From assembly GCA_048213135.1 (NCBI GenBank), contig PS015074.1, forward strand, positions 66,470-92,159: a DNA stretch of 25,690 nt, read 5' to 3'. A program made the position numbers and the translations under genes. The notes beneath the pieces are model-generated. The model worked only from the letters and a program-made list of their open reading frames with translations, was not told the origin of the DNA and searched no databases. This document shows, one piece after another, positions 21,720 to 25,690 of the stretch. The DNA is from Reclinomonas americana ATCC 50394 (Eukaryota; Jakobida; Jakobea; Jakobida). Positions within the stretch are counted from its first letter, which is position 1; every line of letters begins with the position of its first letter.

Positions 21720-24716
21720 ATGGTGATCATCAAGACACTAAAAGGGGTCACATTCACTGTTGACATTGAGACGCACAGAACAGTACGTCGCACACACACA
21801 CACACACTTCTCCGCATTTCTCCGCTCTCCCTCACTCTCACTCTCTCTGTGACAGGTTGCCGAGCTTCGCGCTCTCGTGCTCGCCAATGAGCATGCTCCA
21901 CGCGGCGAGTGCGACTGCATTCTGTTGACTGGCGGTTCTGTGATTCACGATCATGAGACACTTGATGAGCTGGCGGTGTCCGCCGAGAGCGTGGTGATTG
22001 TCATGTTCAAGGTACACACAGTGAGCAAGAATTCCTTTGTCGCGATATTGTGTGACTAACTGAGTGGTGCCAGACGAAGAAGGAGAAGAGCGGGGAGGGA
22101 TCGGCGGCGGTGAGCAAGAATGCCTTTGTCGCGATATTGTGTGACTAACTGAGTGGTGCCAGACGAAGAAGGAGAAGAGCGGGGAGGGATCGGCGGCGGC
22201 GGCGGCGGTGCCCATGAAACCTGCGATGAAGAGGGTGAGATGCAGTGGCAGGTTGTCTGTGCAGAGTTGTTCTGCGTGGACTCTGGGAGTGTGCTGTTGC
22301 TGGTCGTTGTGCCAGTTGTGGCGCAGACCTGGATCTCGTTTCCGATCTTGGTCTCTGTAACAAAGACTGTGTATGCGTTCTTGTTCAATATGCTGGCTCC
22401 GTTAACGTTGCTGTAGTTGTACGTGTTTGCGTCTGTTGTCGTGCGCCGATCTCCTTCGCCATCACGAATTTTTGCATGCAATGCCAAGAGATTGGTGTTG
22501 GCGTTCTTGTCCTCGGTTCTGTTGCTGATAACAGCGCATGTTTGTCAATGTGGTGTGCCGTTCTCTTCCTGATCTTGGGCTCGTTGCTGCCCTGTGCCAA
22601 GTGACTGGTGTTGCATTTCTTGTTCAACGTGCTGGTACTTTTGCTGATAATTGTACGTGTTTCTGTCTGTTGGTGCGCCGACCTCCCTCTCCGTCTCTTG
22701 CGTTGTCAAGAGACTGGTGTTGGCATTCTTGTCCTCCGTTCTGGTTCTGTTGCTGATACGTAGTTGTGGATGTTTGCGTCTGTTGTATGATGTGCCGATC
22801 TCTTTCCCTGTCTTTGTCTTCGTTGCACTGGCGCTGCGATACCACGTGCTGGTTCCGTTGATGATTGTTTCAGATCTCCTTCCTGATCGTCGTGATTTCT
22901 GACACGTTGTCTTGGTCTCTCGAGCAAAGGGGTGTTCCTGTTCTCCTTGTCTATCCCTCTCTGCTGCCTCACACTCTCTCCAAGTGTACTCCTCTTCCAC
23001 CATGTCATTCTGTGTGGTCTGCAGTTTTTCGATCGCATCCTTCCTCACTCCTCTCTTCCCCTCTCGCAGACTTTCATCCGCAAATCATCCCAACCACGTC
23101 CTCCTCGACTTCCAATGCGACTGGTGCGATCTGGGCGGCTGCATTCCACCATTGAGGGCGAATTACCTCGCACGGTATATTCTCATCATTTCGCCCTATT
23201 CTCCACCACTACCTCCCACACTCTCGCGCCATTTCGCAGGTGGATGCGCTGCGCTCACTGATTCACGAGTCTCACATGTCGACGCTTGGCTTGCGACCGC
23301 ACGACGAGTACACGCTGCACGTGATGAGGCAGTATGAAAAGCAGACGACGCAGCTGTGTGACGCCGACTTTCTCGAGATGGCGGAAGACGCCAATTCGAG
23401 ATCGAATATTATGGCGATCTGTGTGCGAGTCTCCACGGCACGTCAGTCGTGTCGCCCCATGTCCGTGTCTACCAATAGGCACGTCGCTGATCGTTTCCCA
23501 TCGTGCAGAGCTCGTGCGCGAGTTATACGGGTCCGGTGAAGGTCAGTGCACCTCCCTCACTCCTCCGTCACTCTCGCGCCCCTCTCTCCTCACCGCCAAC
23601 TTGCTGCAGGTCTTTCGGGGCCATCGAGGGCGCATTCTGCTGTTCGCGTGGTCGCCCAATGGACACTACGTCATTGTCGTGAGCGACGGTAGCAACACTA
23701 TGCGGATGTGGTCCGTGGCTGACGCACTCGAAGTGTGTCAGCTGAGTGGGCACACCAGCACTGTCGAGTGCGTGGAAGTCAGCGCCAACAACCAGTTTGT
23801 CGTCAGCGGCAGCGCGGACGGATCTGTTCGCGTGTGGTCGCTGGCCAACGGCCACTGCCTGGTGCATGTGACAGACATTGGCGGCGCGGTGCACTCGGTT
23901 ACGGTGCTGCCCGACAGTCAGCGCTTTGTCGTCGCCTGCCACAATGCCCCGGCGCCGGTGCAGCTGCGCTCAATGACCACAGGCGCTCTGCTGCAGCGCT
24001 ACTACATGAGAGGCGATGCCGATGGCGAAGCCGTCGGCCTGCACGGAGCTGGAATGGTCGCGCTGTCTCCCGATGGTAAGCGCCTCATCTCCGGTGGATA
24101 TACGTGGACGACATCTGTTCGCGTGTGGTCGGTGGAGACTGGTGAGCTTCTGGCGTTCTACGACCCCGGACCGCGGATGCTTGACATTCCACTCCACGTG
24201 TATCCGACGCCCGACGGCAAACGTGTCTACGTGATCACGGAGGAGCACATCCGCGAGGTTTCGCTGGAGCCACCGCACGACGCCACGGTGCACTTTGAGG
24301 CTCCAGATTACTCCCCATTGCCGCCAATGGTGGTGACTTGCAGTGGCGGACAGGAGTGCCTTGTGAGTGCCGTGAACAGTAGCGCGGTGGAGCAGTGGTC
24401 CGTCGCCACTGGCGATGTGATTCGCCGGTACGTGGGGCATGTGGCGCTGGTGACCGCACTGCAAGCGAGTCCCGGTCGGCGCTATCTGGCGACGGGCGAC
24501 GCCGAAGGCACGGTGCGAGTGTGGTGCACGGCGGTGATCGAGGCACGTGCCGAATGCGCGGCAGTGGAGAGCGCGTTGGCGGCCGTGCAAGAAGATGAGA
24601 GTGCCGATTGCGAAGGTGAGCCGCTGCCGGCCATGGTATTGCGGTGCTTCGTGTTGGAGGAGGCGCGAGTGGTGTTGCTGCGAGTGGCGACGGAGGAGGG
24701 TGATGGATGGGAGTGA
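21720..24716 (+). CDS. RAD23-type ubiquitin-like domain fused to a WD40 propeller
   Basis: Exons 21720-21782, 21856-22011, 22074-22109, 22163-22234, 23070-23174, 23240-23422, 23509-23535 and 23610-24716 all join in phase 0, giving about 582 aa. Residues 1-73 form a ubiquitin-like domain (MVIIKTLKGVTFTVDIE, TVAELRALV, ending VVIVMFK) closest to the N-terminus of RAD23 proteins, which docks on the proteasome. A Lys/Ala-rich linker with an exactly repeated 12-residue exon follows. Next is a region I do not recognise (about residues 110-214, with LGLRPHDEYTLHVMRQYEKQ). About 215-525 make one WD40 propeller of roughly seven blades (VRVWSLANG, VRVWSVETGE, VRVWCTAV). An acidic tail follows. No RAD23 UBA domain or XPC-binding domain is seen. 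A role as proteasome or ubiquitin adaptor is inferred only. The exons at 23070 and 23509 are the least certain. Confidence 0.72.
22021..22198 (+). repeat. 89-bp tandem duplication spanning an intron-exon boundary
   Basis: Copies 22021-22109 and 22110-22198 differ at one base (T at 22033, G at 22122). Each holds most of an intron (starting GTGAGC, with TGACTAAC branch point and TGCCAG acceptor) plus 36 nt of exon (12 codons, TKKEKSGEGSAA). The second copy therefore forms a complete 53-nt intron, 22110-22162, whose donor GTGAGC is internal intron sequence in the first copy. Confidence 0.92.
22235..23069 (+). repeat. 835-nt intron with about five diverged 112-121-bp tandem repeats
   Basis: The donor is AGG|GTGAGATG and the acceptor CCTCTCGCAG. 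From about 22320 to 22900 a unit recurs with the pattern GTGCCGATCTC...TTCCTGATC, then AAGAGACTGGTGTTGGCGTT, CTTGTTC, GGTTCTGTTGCTGAT and GTACGTGTTTGCGTCTG. Unit starts near 22321, 22442, 22554, 22674 and 22793, with a short one at 22870. Frames on either strand are repeat artefacts. A small exon hidden here cannot be excluded. Confidence 0.7.
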
Positions 24717-25229
24717 TACAGGCCTCTCGCCACGATCAGCAAAATGCATTGGTTTCGTCAATAATCGCCAAGCCAATTGGTTGTGTTACCGATGAACCCG
24801 AACTCGCTCTGGAGGCAGCTTGCCACAAAAACACCCCTTCACTTGCACGCGCATGCGGTTACGCGTAATCGCCACCGAACGACACGCCAACGGAACACCC
24901 ACCACTGAATGCCGTTGCGCGTCAAAGAAGAACACTCAACGGTTGCAGAGAAAATTGGATTCTATTGCAATCAAGGCAGTTTTCCGTCGTTGATTGGTCT
25001 CTTCCAGCCTCACTCACCCCCTCTCCCACACACGCATATCACCATGCAGCGCACCTCTCCGCCTCTCTTCCTCATACCACCTCGCCGATCATGGCCACAC
25101 ACAACACCACCAATCAACAAAACCGCCTGGCATGTGGCGCATGGTGTCACCGACACCCATCACCACTGAGCAACAACACACAAGCACGCCCACACGCACA
25201 CACCACCACCACTCCCCGCGTGTGCGCGC
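24717..25229. other. Intergenic stretch downstream of the UBL-WD40 gene
   Basis: 513 nt between the stop at 24714-24716 and the next likely start. It is CA/CCAC-rich toward the right (25020-25220). I see no convincing exon, RNA gene or AATAAA signal. It presumably holds a 3' UTR and the promoter of the gene at 25230. Confidence 0.5.
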
Positions 25230-25690
25230 ATGAGCTCCGCGTCACTCACTCTGCCTCCACTCAGTTACGCGCGCGCGCACACTCATGACACTGATCGCAC
25301 AAGTCACTCACTCTCTCTGTGTGTAGTCTCTGAGTCCTCCTCGCCTGCGCCCTCTCGCTGGCCTCATGTCATTCGCTACCAGCGACACCTCGTCCAGTCA
25401 CTCTCACCACCTCCACCTCCACTTCGCTCACAGCAACAACAGAATGCGCAAGTGCCTCTGCCTCGCATCAACAGTCGCCGAGAGAGCAGCAACAAGATGA
25501 TGAGCCTCTCTGCTGAGCACGTGCACCACGCAAGGTCGCGCTCCAAGTCGAGTCGCTTTCTGGCACTGGGAGGGGGCGACTCACTGTTGAGCACGGGATT
25601 GCCGGAGGATGAAGAGGTGTTGGCTGGAGACTCGTGTTTGATGGATGATGAGCAGCAGCAAAAGGGTGCTGGTGTGTCTGTGGGGAGGAA
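25230..25690 (+). CDS. Partial gene: N-terminus of an unidentified Ser/Gln-rich protein
   Basis: Exon 1 (25230-25263, MSSASLTLPPL + 1 nt) ends at donor GTTACG. A 63-nt intron with CT-rich tract ends TGTGTAG, and exon 2 (25327 onward) stays open for 121 codons to the window edge. The split codon (phase 1) joins correctly. The product is rich in Ser, Pro, Gln and Arg, with a PPPPP run, RSRSKSSR, and an acidic part (LPEDEEV, MDDEQQQ), so it is probably disordered; I do not recognise a family. Support is the long open frame, matching phase and codon bias like the neighbours. An alternative is a start at the ATG-ATG pair near 25497. Confidence 0.5.
   Translation, partial: MSSASLTLPPLSYARAHTHDTDRTSHSLSLCVVSESSSPAPSRWPHVIRYQRHLVQSLSPPPPPLRSQQQQNAQVPLPRINSRRESSNKMMSLSAEHVHHARSRSKSSRFLALGGGDSLLSTGLPEDEEVLAGDSCLMDDEQQQKGAGVSVGR

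Noticed and set aside
22320-22900. Possible CRISPR-like array in the repeated intron
   Set aside because: The repeats are diverged, contiguous and without unique spacers, and the context is a eukaryotic intron.
22545-23048. Minus-strand frame of 167 codons, Glu/Thr/Arg-rich
   Set aside because: It follows the tandem repeat of the UBL-WD40 intron and resembles nothing; the repeat explains the long frame.

Overview
The window is eukaryotic nuclear DNA, assembled as a scaffold with six N gaps (972-1472, 8701-9197, 11398-11805, 13178-13197, 18072-18584, 20037-20285). It has many short GT-AG introns (about 50-90 nt, often with CTAAC or CTGAC branch-point-like motifs), GC-rich codons, and long (CT)n, (GA)n and (GT)n microsatellites. 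One gene encodes a likely ciliary microtubule inner protein and another a retromer/WASH-complex subunit, so a free-living flagellated protist fits best. I cannot fix the lineage from sequence alone; an apusomonad-like organism is only a guess.

Layout: (1) tRNA-Ala(CGC), minus strand, 168-239. (2) A secreted mosaic protein, plus strand, 849-6881, with 18 exons: signal peptide, six NHL repeats lying between two halves of an FN3-like domain, cadherin-like and IPT-like beta domains, and two PAN/apple-like domains. (3) A small PIERCE-like axonemal protein, plus strand, 7101-8026. (4) A FAM21/WASHC2 orthologue, plus strand, 8249-16412. Its middle five exons lie on the opposite strand in the contig 11806-13177. 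Re-inverting that contig restores every intron phase and gives an open frame of about 1301 codons. (5) A cytosolic-type malic enzyme with NADP-type residues, minus strand, 21338-16554, with 13 exons and 535 codons, convergent with FAM21. (6) Divergent from it, a plus-strand gene (21720-24716) joining an N-terminal RAD23-type ubiquitin-like domain to a C-terminal WD40 propeller. (7) The start of an unidentified gene at 25230, running off the end.

The genes do not form a pathway; they are ordinary eukaryotic neighbours (endosomal sorting, cilium, carbon metabolism, possible ubiquitin/proteasome link, extracellular adhesion). The points most worth checking are the inverted contig inside FAM21, a recent 89-bp tandem duplication that appears to have created an intron and a 12-codon exon, the UBL-WD40 architecture, the FN3 domain interrupted by an NHL propeller, a 7-nt microexon, and the high share of 5' splice sites starting GTT. 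I found no mobile element, CRISPR array or viral gene. Exon coordinates were built by hand from splice motifs, phase and family similarity, without transcripts.
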